Below, one piece after another: positions 1 through 8,662 of a stretch of DNA of 32,588 bases (positions are counted from its first letter, which is position 1; each line of letters begins with the position of its first letter). The notes beneath the pieces are model-generated. The model was not told the origin of the DNA, ran no database searches, and worked only from the letters and a program-made list of their open reading frames with translations. This stretch comes from Streptococcus pseudopneumoniae (lineage in GTDB: Bacteria > Bacillota > Bacilli > Lactobacillales > Streptococcaceae): assembly GCF_001072375.1 (NCBI RefSeq), contig NZ_JVKV01000097.1, positions 1 through 32,588 on the forward strand, given 5' to 3'. Both the position numbers and the translations under genes were made by a program.

Positions 1-55
1 CGAATTCTAACGAATTACCGATTTCTGTCCCACTCTCTTTTTTTTTGTGATTTCA

Positions 56-83
56 TAAACATTTCATATTTGGATATTATAAT
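56..83 (+). promoter_or_regulatory. Candidate promoter of the vex operon
   Basis: A consensus -10 hexamer TATAAT lies at 78-83. A weak -35 candidate, TAAACA, lies at 56-61 with a 16-base spacer. It is followed by a strong ribosome site GGAGGTG at 98-104 and the vexP1 start at 109. The -35 is poor, so the call rests mainly on the -10 and its position. Bases 1-55 show no gene or other recognisable structure. Confidence 0.5.
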
Positions 84-108
84 AGTCTTACAAATATGGA
101 GGTGCTAT

Positions 109-1386
109 ATGAATCCCACTCAAAGAGCTTGGGCTTACGTCAGCAGAAAACGACTGAGAAGTCTCATTTTATTCTTGATTCTATTTGTCTTATTGGCTGG
201 AATATCGGCTTGTTTGACGCTCATGAAGTCCAACAAAACAGTAGAAAATAATCTCTATCGCTCATTGAATACATCTTTTTCGATTAAAAGAATAGAAGCA
301 GATCAGACCTTTCAACTGTCTCAACTAGACGAGCTTAAAAAGATAAAAGGTCTTGAGGAGATTTCCCCAGAGCTTGAGACAATAGCTAAGTTGACTGACA
401 AAGAAGTCGTTACTGGAGAACAAAGTATCCAAAGGGATGATTTGACAGAGGCTGAAAAAAATCTTATCAGTTTAATGGCTTTGAAAGATTCTTCCAAGGA
501 TGTTTCCTTTACAAGTTCCGCCTTTACCCTTAAAGAAGGAAGGCATATCGAAAAAGGGGATAGTAAAAAAATCTTAATCCACGAAGATTTAGCTAAGAAA
601 AACAATCTAAAGCTAGGAGATAAGATTAGCTTAAATCCTGGTCAAGTAGAAAATGGTAGTGGAAAAACTCTTGAGTTTGAAATAGTCGGTATTTTCTCAG
701 GTAAAAAACAAGAGAAATTTACTGGTCTTAGCTCAGACTTTAGTGAAAACACGGTCTATACAGACTATGAAAGTAGCCAAACTCTTCTTGGAAATAAGGA
801 AGCTCAAGTAACTGCCGCTCGTTTCTATCTAGAAAATCCAAAAGAGATGGACAGCATCATTCAAGAAGTTGAAAAATTATCTCTGGAAACTAAAGATTAT
901 CAAGTTGAAAAGGAAAATAAGGCGTTTGAACAAATCAAGGATTCAGTTTCGACCTTCCAAACCTTCTTACAAATTTTCCTCTATGGCATGATGATTGCTG
1001 GTGTAGGAGCGCTAGTCTTGGTCTTGTCCCTTTGGTTACGAGAGCGTATTTACGAGGTTGGTATTTTATTGGCACTAGGGAAGGGAAAAGGAGCAATCTT
1101 TAGCCAATTCTGCCTGGAAGTCATCTTGGTTTCAGTGGCAGCTATTCTACCTGCATTTGTGGCTGGGAATGTCATCACTTCCTATCTCTTGAAGACTGTA
1201 CTAGCAAGCGGTGACCAAGCTGCACTACAAGATACTCTGGCAAAGGCAACGAATCTTACAACAAGTCTTCTATCATTTGGAGAATCTTATATTTTCCTAC
1301 TTATAATTAGCTGCTTGTCAGTTGCACTTTGTTTTATCTTTTTATTTAGAAAATCACCTAAGGAAATTTTATCATCTATTAGTTAA
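109..1386 (+). CDS. vexP1: Vex ABC transporter permease, FtsX/MacB type (VexP1)
   Basis: Membrane subunit of the Vex ABC exporter; the 425-residue product belongs to the FtsX/MacB-like permease class. One N-terminal membrane segment (about residues 17-38) is followed by a long extracellular domain and three C-terminal membrane segments, with the typical R-x-x-E-V-G-I-L-L-A-L-G motif after the second one. The ATG at 109 is chosen over an in-frame start at 70 because GGAGGTG sits at 98-104. The ATP-binding gene vexP2 and second permease vexP3 follow directly. The name comes from the vex-vnc-fba gene order known from pneumococcus. The substrate is unknown; a link to vancomycin tolerance was proposed and later disputed. 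Confidence 0.85.
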   Translation: MNPTQRAWAYVSRKRLRSLILFLILFVLLAGISACLTLMKSNKTVENNLYRSLNTSFSIKRIEADQTFQLSQLDELKKIKGLEEISPELETIAKLTDKEVVTGEQSIQRDDLTEAEKNLISLMALKDSSKDVSFTSSAFTLKEGRHIEKGDSKKILIHEDLAKKNNLKLGDKISLNPGQVENGSGKTLEFEIVGIFSGKKQEKFTGLSSDFSENTVYTDYESSQTLLGNKEAQVTAARFYLENPKEMDSIIQEVEKLSLETKDYQVEKENKAFEQIKDSVSTFQTFLQIFLYGMMIAGVGALVLVLSLWLRERIYEVGILLALGKGKGAIFSQFCLEVILVSVAAILPAFVAGNVITSYLLKTVLASGDQAALQDTLAKATNLTTSLLSFGESYIFLLIISCLSVALCFIFLFRKSPKEILSSIS

Positions 1387-1399
1387 TGAAGGAGAAATC

Positions 1400-2047
1400 A
1401 TGACTTTACTACAATTACAAGATCTTACGTATCGTTATAAAAACACTGCAGAAGCAGTTTTGTATAAAATCAATTACGATTTTGAACCAGGGAAATTTTA
1501 TAGCATCATTGGAGAATCAGGAGCAGGGAAGTCTACGCTCTTGTCTCTCTTAGCAGGACTTGATAGCCCAGTCGAAGGTGCTATTAAGTTTGAGGGAAAA
1601 GATATTCGTGAACAAGGTTATTCTTATCACCGTATGCACCATATCTCGCTGGTTTTCCAAAACTATAACTTGATTGATTATCTTTCTCCATTGGAAAATA
1701 TCCGCTTGGTCAATAAAAAGGCCAGCAAGGAGACTCTTCTTGAACTTGGTTTAGATGAAAGTCAGATTAAGCGGAATGTTCTTCAATTATCAGGTGGGCA
1801 ACAACAACGTGTTGCCATTGCTCGTAGTCTGGCATCAGAAGCTCCAGTGATTCTAGCTGATGAGCCAACAGGAAACCTAGATCCGAAGACTGCCGGAGAT
1901 ATCATTGATTTGCTTAAATCCCTAGCTGAGAAAACAGGTAAGTGTGTGATTGTTGTGACTCACAGTAAGGAAGTAGCACAGGCGTCAGATATTACACTGG
2001 AATTGAAGGATAAAAAGCTGACTGAAACAAGAAGAAATAGTAACTAA
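1400..2047 (+). CDS. vexP2: Vex ABC transporter ATP-binding protein (VexP2)
   Basis: Cytoplasmic ATPase of the Vex exporter, 215 residues, in the MacB/LolD-like subfamily that pairs with FtsX-type permeases. Visible motifs are Walker A (GESGAGKST), the signature LSGGQQQR, Walker [14 protein letters not shown] and the switch histidine in VVTHS. The ATG at 1400 follows GGAG at 1391-1394 and is preferred over an in-frame upstream ATG at 1322 that overlaps vexP1. The gene begins 13 bases after vexP1 ends, so the two should be cotranscribed. Confidence 0.88.
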   Translation: MTLLQLQDLTYRYKNTAEAVLYKINYDFEPGKFYSIIGESGAGKSTLLSLLAGLDSPVEGAIKFEGKDIREQGYSYHRMHHISLVFQNYNLIDYLSPLENIRLVNKKASKETLLELGLDESQIKRNVLQLSGGQQQRVAIARSLASEAPVILADEPTGNLDPKTAGDIIDLLKSLAEKTGKCVIVVTHSKEVAQASDITLELKDKKLTETRRNSN

Positions 2048-2090
2048 AACTTTTAAATATATAAGCAAAGTAAATCTAGAAAGGAATCTT

Positions 2091-3470
2091 ATGTTACACA
2101 ACGCATTTGCCTATGTCACAAGAAAAATGTTTAAGTCGCTTGTGATCTTTCTGATCATTCTCTTGATGGCTAGTTTGAGTTTGGTCGGCTTGTCTATCAA
2201 GGGTGCGACAGCCAAGGCTTCTCAAGAAACCTTTAAAAATATCACCAATAGTTTTTCCATGCAAATCAACCGCAGAGTTAACCAAGGGACGCCACGTGGT
2301 GCAGGGAATATCAAGGGTGAGGATATCAAAAAAATTACCGAGAATAAGGCCATTGAATCCTACATCAAACGCATCAATGCTATCGGTGATTTAACTGGTT
2401 ATGAACTGATTGAAACACCTGAAACCAAGAAAAATCTGACGGCTGATCGAGCTCAACGTTTTGGAAGTAGCTTGATGATAACTGGTGTCAATGACTCTTC
2501 TAAAGAAGACAAGTTTGTATCAGGTTCTTACAAACTTGTTGAAGGTGAGCACTTAACAAATGATGATAAACACCAGATTCTCATGCATAAAGACCTGGCT
2601 GCTAAACACGGTTGGAAAGTAGGAGATAAGGTTAAACTGAACTCCAATATCTACGATGCAGATAATGAAAAAGGAGCCAAGGAAACAGTAGAAGTAACGA
2701 TCAAAGGACTTTTTGATGGACATAACAAATCTGCTGTAACCTACTCACAAGAACTTTATGAGAATACAGCTATCACAGATATTCACACAGCAGCCCAACT
2801 CTATGGTTATACAGAAGATACCGCTATTTATGGCGATGCTACCTTCTTTGTGGCTGGAGATAAGAACCTAGATACTGTCATGCAAGAACTAGGGTCTATC
2901 AACGGTATCAACTGGAAGATGTATAGCTTGATTAAGAGTTCCTCTAACTATCCTGCCCTTGAACAATCGATCTCAGGCATGTACAAGATGGCTAATCTGC
3001 TTTTCTGGGGTAGCTTGAGCTTCTCTGTTCTTCTACTTGCTCTCTTACTGACACTATGGATTAACGCCCGTCGTAAAGAGGTTGGAATTCTCCTTTCCAT
3101 TGGTCTTAAACAAGTAAGTATTCTAGGTCAATTTATCACAGAAGCAGTTATGATTGCTATTCCAGCTCTCATTTCAGCCTACTTCCTAGCCAACTATACA
3201 GCGCGTGCTATTGGAAATACAGTTCTTGCCAATGTCACATCAGATGTGGCCAAGCAGGCAAGTAAGGCTGCACAAGCTTCCAATCTCGGTGGTGGAGCAG
3301 AAGTGGACGGCTTTAGCAAAACACTTTCTAGTCTTGATATTTCCATTCAACCATCAGACTTTGCTATCGTTTTTGTTCTTGGATTAGTTCTAGTGGTACT
3401 AGTTATGGCACTTGCTTCAAGCAATCTCCTCTTTAAACAACCAAAAGAACTCTTGTTGGATAGTGAATAA
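2091..3470 (+). CDS. vexP3: Vex ABC transporter permease, FtsX/MacB type (VexP3)
   Basis: Second permease of the Vex exporter, 459 residues, with the same plan as VexP1: an N-terminal membrane segment (about residues 14-34), a large outside domain, and three C-terminal membrane segments. The motif R-R-K-E-V-G-I-L-L-S-I-G after the second segment is shared with VexP1. The two permeases would form a heterodimer on a VexP2 ATPase dimer. The ribosome site is AAAGGA just before the ATG. An imperfect inverted repeat and the vncR promoter follow immediately. Confidence 0.86.
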   Translation: MLHNAFAYVTRKMFKSLVIFLIILLMASLSLVGLSIKGATAKASQETFKNITNSFSMQINRRVNQGTPRGAGNIKGEDIKKITENKAIESYIKRINAIGDLTGYELIETPETKKNLTADRAQRFGSSLMITGVNDSSKEDKFVSGSYKLVEGEHLTNDDKHQILMHKDLAAKHGWKVGDKVKLNSNIYDADNEKGAKETVEVTIKGLFDGHNKSAVTYSQELYENTAITDIHTAAQLYGYTEDTAIYGDATFFVAGDKNLDTVMQELGSINGINWKMYSLIKSSSNYPALEQSISGMYKMANLLFWGSLSFSVLLLALLLTLWINARRKEVGILLSIGLKQVSILGQFITEAVMIAIPALISAYFLANYTARAIGNTVLANVTSDVAKQASKAAQASNLGGGAEVDGFSKTLSSLDISIQPSDFAIVFVLGLVLVVLVMALASSNLLFKQPKELLLDSE

Positions 3471-3477
3471 AAAACCT

Positions 3478-3517
3478 GCTACCTATTCTCACTCAAATGA
3501 GATATAATATAGGTAGC
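3478..3517 (+). promoter_or_regulatory. Inverted repeat enclosing the vncR -10 region
   Basis: GCTACCTAT (3478-3486) is the exact reverse complement of ATAGGTAGC (3509-3517). Inside it, TCTCA (3487-3491) pairs with TGAGA (3498-3502). The -10 hexamer TATAAT (3503-3508) lies between the two right-hand arms, and ATTTTT follows the outer arm. The element could be a weak vex terminator, an operator over the vncR promoter, or both. No good -35 is visible. Confidence 0.5.
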
Positions 3518-3540
3518 ATTTTTGATAGAAAAGGATTTAT

Positions 3541-4197
3541 ATGAAAATTCTAATTGTAGAAGATGAAGACATGATCCGCGAGGGAATTAGTGATTACTTG
3601 ACGGATTGTGGCTATGAAACCATTCAGGCAGCAGATGGCCTTGAGGCCTTAGAACAATTTTCCAATCACCAAGTTGCCTTGGTTCTCTTAGATATCCAAA
3701 TGCCCAAACTCAATGGTTTAGAGGTTTTGTCAGAAATCCGTAAAAGCAGCCAAGTTCCGGTCTTGATGTTGACAGCCTTTCAGGACGAAGAATATAAGAT
3801 GAGTGCCTTTGCTGCATTAGCAGATGGTTATTTGGAAAAGCCTTTTTCTCTATCGTTGTTGAAGGTTCGAGTGGATGCTATCTTTAAACGTTATTATGAT
3901 GCAGGTCGTAGCTTTACCTATAAGGATACCAAGGTCGATTTTGACAGTTATAGTGCCACAGTGGCCGGCCAAAATGTTCCTGTGAATGCAAAAGAGCTAG
4001 AAATCTTAGACTATCTGGTTAAAAATGAAGGTCGAGCCTTAACTCGGTCTCAGATTATCGATGCTGTTTGGAAGATGACAGATGAGGTTCCTTTTGACAG
4101 AGTGATCGATGTCTATATCAAGGAACTACGAAAAAAATTGGATCTAGATTGTATTCTTACCGTGCGCAATGTTGGTTATAAATTGGAGAGAAAATGA
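3541..4197 (+). CDS. vncR: Response regulator VncR, OmpR/PhoB family
   Basis: DNA-binding response regulator of 218 residues. The receiver domain (about 1-115) has the acidic pair E7/D8, the phosphoacceptor D51 in LLDIQMP, T78 and K100 (LEKPF). The C-terminal winged-helix domain (about 125-217) carries the OmpR-type wing pattern ending RNVGYKLE. The preceding 70 bases hold a promoter within an inverted repeat. Its stop overlaps the vncS start by four bases (ATGA), so expression is coupled to the kinase. The order vex-vncR-vncS-fba supports the name. Confidence 0.9.
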   Translation: MKILIVEDEDMIREGISDYLTDCGYETIQAADGLEALEQFSNHQVALVLLDIQMPKLNGLEVLSEIRKSSQVPVLMLTAFQDEEYKMSAFAALADGYLEKPFSLSLLKVRVDAIFKRYYDAGRSFTYKDTKVDFDSYSATVAGQNVPVNAKELEILDYLVKNEGRALTRSQIIDAVWKMTDEVPFDRVIDVYIKELRKKLDLDCILTVRNVGYKLERK

Positions 4198-5516
4198 GAC
4201 GTTCAGGTTTATTTAAAAAGATTTTTATCTATACCTTCTCGGTATTTTCTACCTTAGTCATTTGTTTGCATTTGGCCATTTATTTCCTCTTTCCTTCAAC
4301 CTATCTCAGTCACCGTCAGGAAAGTATCGGACAGAAGGCAACAGAAATTGCTCAAACCCTCCAAGGAAAAGACAGTCAAACTATCCAGGAAGTCCTTGAA
4401 CTTTATTCTCAAAGTAGTGATATAAAGGGAACCATCAAGGGTGAAATGACCCAGGATAAGTTGGAGGTCAAGGATAATCTTCCCATTGATAAAGATCGAC
4501 AGACGGCTTCCTTGGTCATTGAGGAAAGAGAAGTCCAATCTAAGGATGGTCAGACCTTGACTATACAGTTTATTGCTTCTATGGATCTGCAGAAAGAAGC
4601 AGAAGATATCAGTCTACAATTTCTACCCTATACTCTATTAGCTTCCTTTCTGATTTCACTCCTGATTGCATATATCTATGCGAGAAACATTGTAGCTCCA
4701 ATATTGGAAATCAAGCGAGTAACTCGGCGAATGATGGATTTGGATGCAGAAGTACGACTGCGCGTGGATTCTAAGGATGAAATTGGTGATCTCAAGGAGC
4801 AAATCAATAGCCTCTATCAGCATCTTTTGACGGTTATTGAGGACTTACATGAGAAAAACGAGGCCATACTCCAGTTAGAAAAGATGAAGGTGGAGTTTTT
4901 ACGAGGAGCTTCCCATGAACTGAAAACACCTCTAGCTAGTCTAAAAATCCTTCTGGAAAATATGCAAGCCAATATTGGACGCTACAAAGACCGTGACTAT
5001 TACCTGGGAGTTTCTTTGGGTATCGTAGATGATTTGAATCATCATGTTCAGCAAATCCTATCCCTTTCTTCAGTGCATGAATTGCGAGATAAGAAGGAAG
5101 AAATCAACCTTCTGGAGATGACAAATCTCCTATTGCAGGACTATGACTTATTAGCCAAAGAGAGAGAAATCACTGTAGACAATCAACTGACTAACCAACA
5201 AACTTATCTAAATTCTTCTGTACTCAAGCTGATTCTTTCAAATCTTATCAGTAATGCGGTGAAGCATTCTATCCAAGGTGGCTATCTCAAAATCGGTGAT
5301 AAGGATGGCTGGATATTTATTGAGAATAGTTGTACACTTGAGGAACAAGATAAATTTGAACAATCCTTTACGGCTTCTAGTCGACAAAGTAAGGGAGCTG
5401 GATTGGGACTCTTCGTAGTCAAAAGTTTATTAGAAAATGAAGAAATCGACTATCGTTTCGAAAGATATAACGACCACTTGCTATTTTACATGAACCTGCC
5501 TCAGAACAAGGATTAG
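4194..5516 (+). CDS. vncS: Sensor histidine kinase VncS
   Basis: Membrane histidine kinase partner of VncR, 440 residues. Membrane segments lie at about 11-33 and 145-163 and flank an extracellular sensor domain of about 110 residues. A HAMP linker follows, then the H-box SHELKTP with phosphoacceptor H241. The ATPase domain has the N-box around N354 (LISNAVKHS) and the G-box GAGLGLFVVK at about 401-410. The start overlaps vncR by ATGA. No clear terminator follows before fba, although fba has its own promoter. The ligand cannot be read from the sequence. Confidence 0.9.
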   Translation: MRRSGLFKKIFIYTFSVFSTLVICLHLAIYFLFPSTYLSHRQESIGQKATEIAQTLQGKDSQTIQEVLELYSQSSDIKGTIKGEMTQDKLEVKDNLPIDKDRQTASLVIEEREVQSKDGQTLTIQFIASMDLQKEAEDISLQFLPYTLLASFLISLLIAYIYARNIVAPILEIKRVTRRMMDLDAEVRLRVDSKDEIGDLKEQINSLYQHLLTVIEDLHEKNEAILQLEKMKVEFLRGASHELKTPLASLKILLENMQANIGRYKDRDYYLGVSLGIVDDLNHHVQQILSLSSVHELRDKKEEINLLEMTNLLLQDYDLLAKEREITVDNQLTNQQTYLNSSVLKLILSNLISNAVKHSIQGGYLKIGDKDGWIFIENSCTLEEQDKFEQSFTASSRQSKGAGLGLFVVKSLLENEEIDYRFERYNDHLLFYMNLPQNKD

Positions 5517-5601
5517 ACCAAGTGGGAAAAGGTTTACATATCTAAAAATAGAAGAAATTCAATCGAAACTACGGGAAAAACTAGCTTTTTTTGCTAAAAA
5601 G

Positions 5602-5610
5602 TGATAAAAT
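5602..5610 (+). promoter_or_regulatory. Extended -10 promoter of fba
   Basis: TGATAAAAT is an extended -10 (TGn plus TAAAAT). No convincing -35 lies 16-18 bases upstream. The leader of about 45 bases contains a 5-base inverted repeat, TGGGA-TG-TCCCA, at 5623-5634, and a full AGGAGG ribosome site at 5646-5651. Confidence 0.6.
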
Positions 5611-5660
5611 GAACAATGTAAATGGGATGTCCCATAAAAATATACAGGAGGCCTGATAAA

Positions 5661-6542
5661 ATGGCAATCGTTTCAGCAGAAAAATTTGTCCAAGCAGCTC
5701 GTGACAACGGTTATGCAGTTGGTGGATTTAACACAAACAACCTTGAGTGGACTCAAGCTATCTTGCGCGCAGCAGAAGCTAAAAAAGCTCCAGTTTTGAT
5801 CCAAACTTCAATGGGTGCTGCTAAATACATGGGTGGTTACAAAGTTGCTCGCAACTTGATCGCTAACCTTGTTGAATCAATGGGTATCACTGTACCAGTA
5901 GCTATCCACCTTGACCACGGTCACTACGAAGATGCACTTGAGTGTATTCAAGTTGGTTATACTTCAGTTATGTTTGACGGTTCACACCTTCCAGTTGAAG
6001 AAAACCTTGAAAAAGCTCGTAAAGTTGTAGAATTTGCTCACGCAAATGGTGTATCAGTAGAAGCTGAAGTTGGAACTATCGGTGGTGAAGAAGACGGAAT
6101 CATCGGTGATGGTGAATTGGCTCCAATTGAAGACGCTAAAGCAATGGTTGCAACTGGTATCGACTTCTTGGCAGCTGGTATCGGTAACATCCACGGTCCT
6201 TACCCAGCAAACTGGAAAGGTCTTCACCTTGACCACTTGCAAAAATTGACTGAAGCTGTACCAGGATTCCCAATCGTATTGCACGGTGGATCAGGTATTC
6301 CTGATGACCAAATCCAAGCAGCTATCAAACTTGGTGTTGCTAAAGTTAACGTTAACACTGAATGCCAAATCGCATTCGCTAACGCAACTCGTAAATTTGC
6401 TCGTGACTACGAAGCAAACGAAGCAGAATACGACAAGAAAAAACTCTTCGACCCACGTAAATTCTTGGCTGACGGTGTAAAAGCTATCCAAGCATCAGTT
6501 GAAGAACGTATCGACGTATTCGGTTCAGAAGGTAAAGCTTAA
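5661..6542 (+). CDS. fba: Class II fructose-bisphosphate aldolase
   Basis: Zinc-dependent aldolase that splits fructose 1,6-bisphosphate into glyceraldehyde 3-phosphate and dihydroxyacetone phosphate in glycolysis. It has 293 residues, the normal streptococcal length. Visible are catalytic D85 and zinc ligand H86 in HLDHG, E135 in the EAEVG stretch, H178 (NIHG) and H208 (VLHGGSG). The ATG at 5661 is fixed by AGGAGG at 5646-5651; an in-frame ATG at 5622 adds 13 residues with no function in the family. Codon use is strongly biased to GGT, GCT, AAC and CGT, as expected for an abundant protein and unlike its neighbours. A terminator follows. Confidence 0.97.
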   Translation: MAIVSAEKFVQAARDNGYAVGGFNTNNLEWTQAILRAAEAKKAPVLIQTSMGAAKYMGGYKVARNLIANLVESMGITVPVAIHLDHGHYEDALECIQVGYTSVMFDGSHLPVEENLEKARKVVEFAHANGVSVEAEVGTIGGEEDGIIGDGELAPIEDAKAMVATGIDFLAAGIGNIHGPYPANWKGLHLDHLQKLTEAVPGFPIVLHGGSGIPDDQIQAAIKLGVAKVNVNTECQIAFANATRKFARDYEANEAEYDKKKLFDPRKFLADGVKAIQASVEERIDVFGSEGKA

Positions 6543-6565
6543 TCTAGCTGAACTATACTGAAAGA

Positions 6566-6589
6566 ACCTGCCCATTGGGTGGGTTTTTT
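6566..6589 (+). terminator. Rho-independent terminator after fba
   Basis: ACCTGCCC and GGGTGGGT pair as an 8-base stem with two G-T wobbles around a 3-base ATT loop, followed by six T. Confidence 0.8.
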
Positions 6590-6634
6590 GTGTTGGATTT
6601 ATAGAGGTTATAGACTAGAAGAACCATCCTAAAG

Positions 6635-6663
6635 TTGCTAAAAGAGTCTAATTTTTGTACAAT
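6635..6663 (+). promoter_or_regulatory. Promoter placing transcription start on the hydrolase ATG
   Basis: A -35 TTGCTA (6635-6640), a 17-base spacer and a -10 TACAAT (6658-6663) predict transcription to begin about 7 bases after the -10, at 6670, the A of the ATG. There is no Shine-Dalgarno sequence before 6670. A leaderless mRNA is inferred. Confidence 0.6.
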
Positions 6664-6669
6664 AATGCT

Positions 6670-7599
6670 ATGAAAGTACTGAAAAAATCAGCCCTTGTCC
6701 TTCTTTGTTTCCTTATCTTTTTTTTAGTAGGGACATTTATCTTTCATCGTATCAGCTTAGAAAAGGAACAAGCTTCCCTAACTCCTATGGGTAAAACTGT
6801 TCTCGTTAATGGGCACAAAATCAATGTTTACGTTGAGGGGGATGGTCCAGAAACCATAGTAGTTTTATCCGGTGCTGGAATTGCTTCCCCGATCTTGGAC
6901 TTTAAGAATGTGTCGGATTCCTTATCAAAAAAATATAAGGTAGTCATCGTGGAGCGGGCTGGCTATGGTTATAGTGAGGATAGTAATCAATCCAGAGATG
7001 TGATGCAGGTTCTTTCTGAAACTCGTCAAGCCTTGTCACAGGCTAATCTTTCAGGTCCATTTATCATCATATCACATTCAATGGCTAGTCTAGAGAGTCT
7101 AGCTTGGCAAGAGAAGTATCCAGATGAAGTGAAAGCCTTGATTGGTCTGGATTGGGCACTGCCGTCAAGTTATGAGGATTTAAAGATCAATCAAGCCTTG
7201 CTTACCGTGGCCTATTGGAGCAGCAAGATTGGTTTATTACGCTATTTCCCTGAGGCCTTTTATATAAAAAATCAAACTCTGACAGAAAGTGAACGACAAC
7301 AATATAAACTTTTAGCTTATAAGCAGTTGATGTCAAATGCCATGCTTCATGAATCCCAAACGGTAAAGGAAAATGCCAAGAAAGTTCCTTCAAGCATCAA
7401 TCTGAAAATTCCCACCTTATTACTGGTGTCTAACGGTGAAGGCACTAGTTTTAGCCAATCAGAATGGCAGCATTATGCAGAGACATTTGCTAGTGAACAG
7501 TCTAATGTTCAAGTCATCTATATGGATGCACCACATGACCTCTATCATTATCAAAATAATGAACTTGTTTCTCGAATTGAAGAATTTTTAACAGAGTAA
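6670..7599 (+). CDS. Membrane-anchored alpha/beta hydrolase
   Basis: Predicted serine hydrolase of 309 residues. An N-terminal membrane anchor (about residues 6-25) suggests the catalytic domain lies outside the membrane. The alpha/beta hydrolase fold is shown by LSGAG near residue 67, ERAGYGYSE near 95, the nucleophile elbow around S137 (S-H-S-M-A) and a C-terminal DAPHDL histidine. The elbow departs from the usual G-x-S-x-G because both glycines are replaced. The ATG at 6670 keeps the anchor intact; a TTG at 6655 also lacks a ribosome site. The substrate is unknown. The nearest neighbour downstream is a histidine phosphatase, 55 bases away. Confidence 0.8.
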   Translation: MKVLKKSALVLLCFLIFFLVGTFIFHRISLEKEQASLTPMGKTVLVNGHKINVYVEGDGPETIVVLSGAGIASPILDFKNVSDSLSKKYKVVIVERAGYGYSEDSNQSRDVMQVLSETRQALSQANLSGPFIIISHSMASLESLAWQEKYPDEVKALIGLDWALPSSYEDLKINQALLTVAYWSSKIGLLRYFPEAFYIKNQTLTESERQQYKLLAYKQLMSNAMLHESQTVKENAKKVPSSINLKIPTLLLVSNGEGTSFSQSEWQHYAETFASEQSNVQVIYMDAPHDLYHYQNNELVSRIEEFLTE

Positions 7600-7654
7600 C
7601 TGTGATTTAGAAAGTTATTTTGAACTGATGCCAATAATTGAGAGGTGACATTTT

Positions 7655-8209
7655 ATGAAGAACACTTATATTGTACTTAGACATGCTCATTCAAGATTCT
7701 CGAGTGATGATTTTAATAGAACATTGTCGGAAAAAGGATTTTCTTCTCTTGAACAGTTGGAGTTTTTAAATGCTTGTAAAATAGATTACTTTATTTCAAG
7801 CCCTTATAAGCGAGCTTTTGAGACAGTAAATAGTTCTCCCGTTCAATTTGATAAGATAGTACTTGATAATCGTTTACGTGAAAGAACATTATCCTCAAGA
7901 TTTATTGAAGATACTGAGTTTGAAAAAACAATTCAATATTTATGGCAAAATCCAGATAAATCTCTTATTGGAGGCGAGTCTAATAGAGAAGCATTGAAGA
8001 GAATATTAGATTTGTTAGAGGACTTGGAAGAAAGATATTCAGATAAAACCATTTTACTGAGTTCTCATGGAAATTTGCTAGGAATTTTAATCAATCATTT
8101 TGATTCAAGTTTTGATTATAAAAAATGGGAACAGATGACCTTTCCAGATTGTTTTCTAGTTGACAAAGATGAGAGTGTGAAAAGAATGATGCCAGATACT
8201 TTTAGGTAA
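7655..8209 (+). CDS. Histidine phosphatase family protein
   Basis: Cytoplasmic protein of 184 residues in the phosphoglycerate-mutase-like histidine phosphatase superfamily. The catalytic motif is L-R-H-A-H-S with H10. R53 (SPYKRAFE), E76 (RERTLS) and H138 (SSHGNL) match the expected phosphate pocket. It lacks features that would name a substrate. The ribosome site GAGAGGTG precedes the ATG. Codon use is more A/T-rich than fba and the vex-vnc genes, which fits accessory DNA. It could be a general sugar-phosphate or nucleotide phosphatase. Confidence 0.82.
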   Translation: MKNTYIVLRHAHSRFSSDDFNRTLSEKGFSSLEQLEFLNACKIDYFISSPYKRAFETVNSSPVQFDKIVLDNRLRERTLSSRFIEDTEFEKTIQYLWQNPDKSLIGGESNREALKRILDLLEDLEERYSDKTILLSSHGNLLGILINHFDSSFDYKKWEQMTFPDCFLVDKDESVKRMMPDTFR

Positions 8210-8277
8210 TCATTTAGCTCAATCTATGTGATTTTTGTTTTCTGTTATTGTAAATAGAATAGAAAGGAAAAATAGCC

Positions 8278-8625
8278 ATGATATTCGATCAGTCCTTGCA
8301 AGCATACATACATGAAGTAGATGATGTTCTTGTAGCTTGGGAAGAAAAACCAAGTGGAAATTTTGAGATGGAAGCTCAGTTGCTTGCAGTCAATTACCAT
8401 AAAAATCTTTACCGTATTCTTGCATTTATACTGCCTCATTTACAAGAATTTTATGGGTATTTCACAGATGAAGAAGCTACTGAAAAGTTGGGCAAACCCA
8501 TCATAGAGCCAGAAAGACAAACTGTTACTTTTTGTGATCAAACTTTTGATGATATTCATATCTTTTCTTTTGACTATCAGGGGCAAGCATTTGATAGTTT
8601 GGAGAATTTTGCCATTGATGGTTAA
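8278..8625 (+). CDS. Small acidic protein of unknown function
   Basis: A 115-residue soluble acidic protein with no signal peptide or membrane segment. I do not recognise the family. The N-terminal half looks helical (Q-S-L-Q-A-Y-I-H-E-V-D) and the C-terminal half beta-rich with several aromatic residues. The ribosome site GAAAGGAA lies before the ATG. It is the first of three same-strand small acidic genes at 8278, 8663 and 9119. Size, acidity and clustering resemble immunity proteins of polymorphic toxin systems, but no toxin gene is visible in the window. That reading is inference. Confidence 0.6.
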   Translation: MIFDQSLQAYIHEVDDVLVAWEEKPSGNFEMEAQLLAVNYHKNLYRILAFILPHLQEFYGYFTDEEATEKLGKPIIEPERQTVTFCDQTFDDIHIFSFDYQGQAFDSLENFAIDG

Positions 8626-8662
8626 GGTCTGTTTTCAGTTTTAAAAAGAAGGAGAGAGACTG

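Noticed and set aside
70-108. Upstream extension of vexP1 from an ATG/GTG-type start at 70
   Set aside because: It would run through the -10 region and the ribosome site; GGAGGTG at 98-104 clearly serves the ATG at 109.
6286-6480. Alternative-frame reading frames inside fba
   Set aside because: They are shadows created by the strong codon bias of fba and have no ribosome sites.
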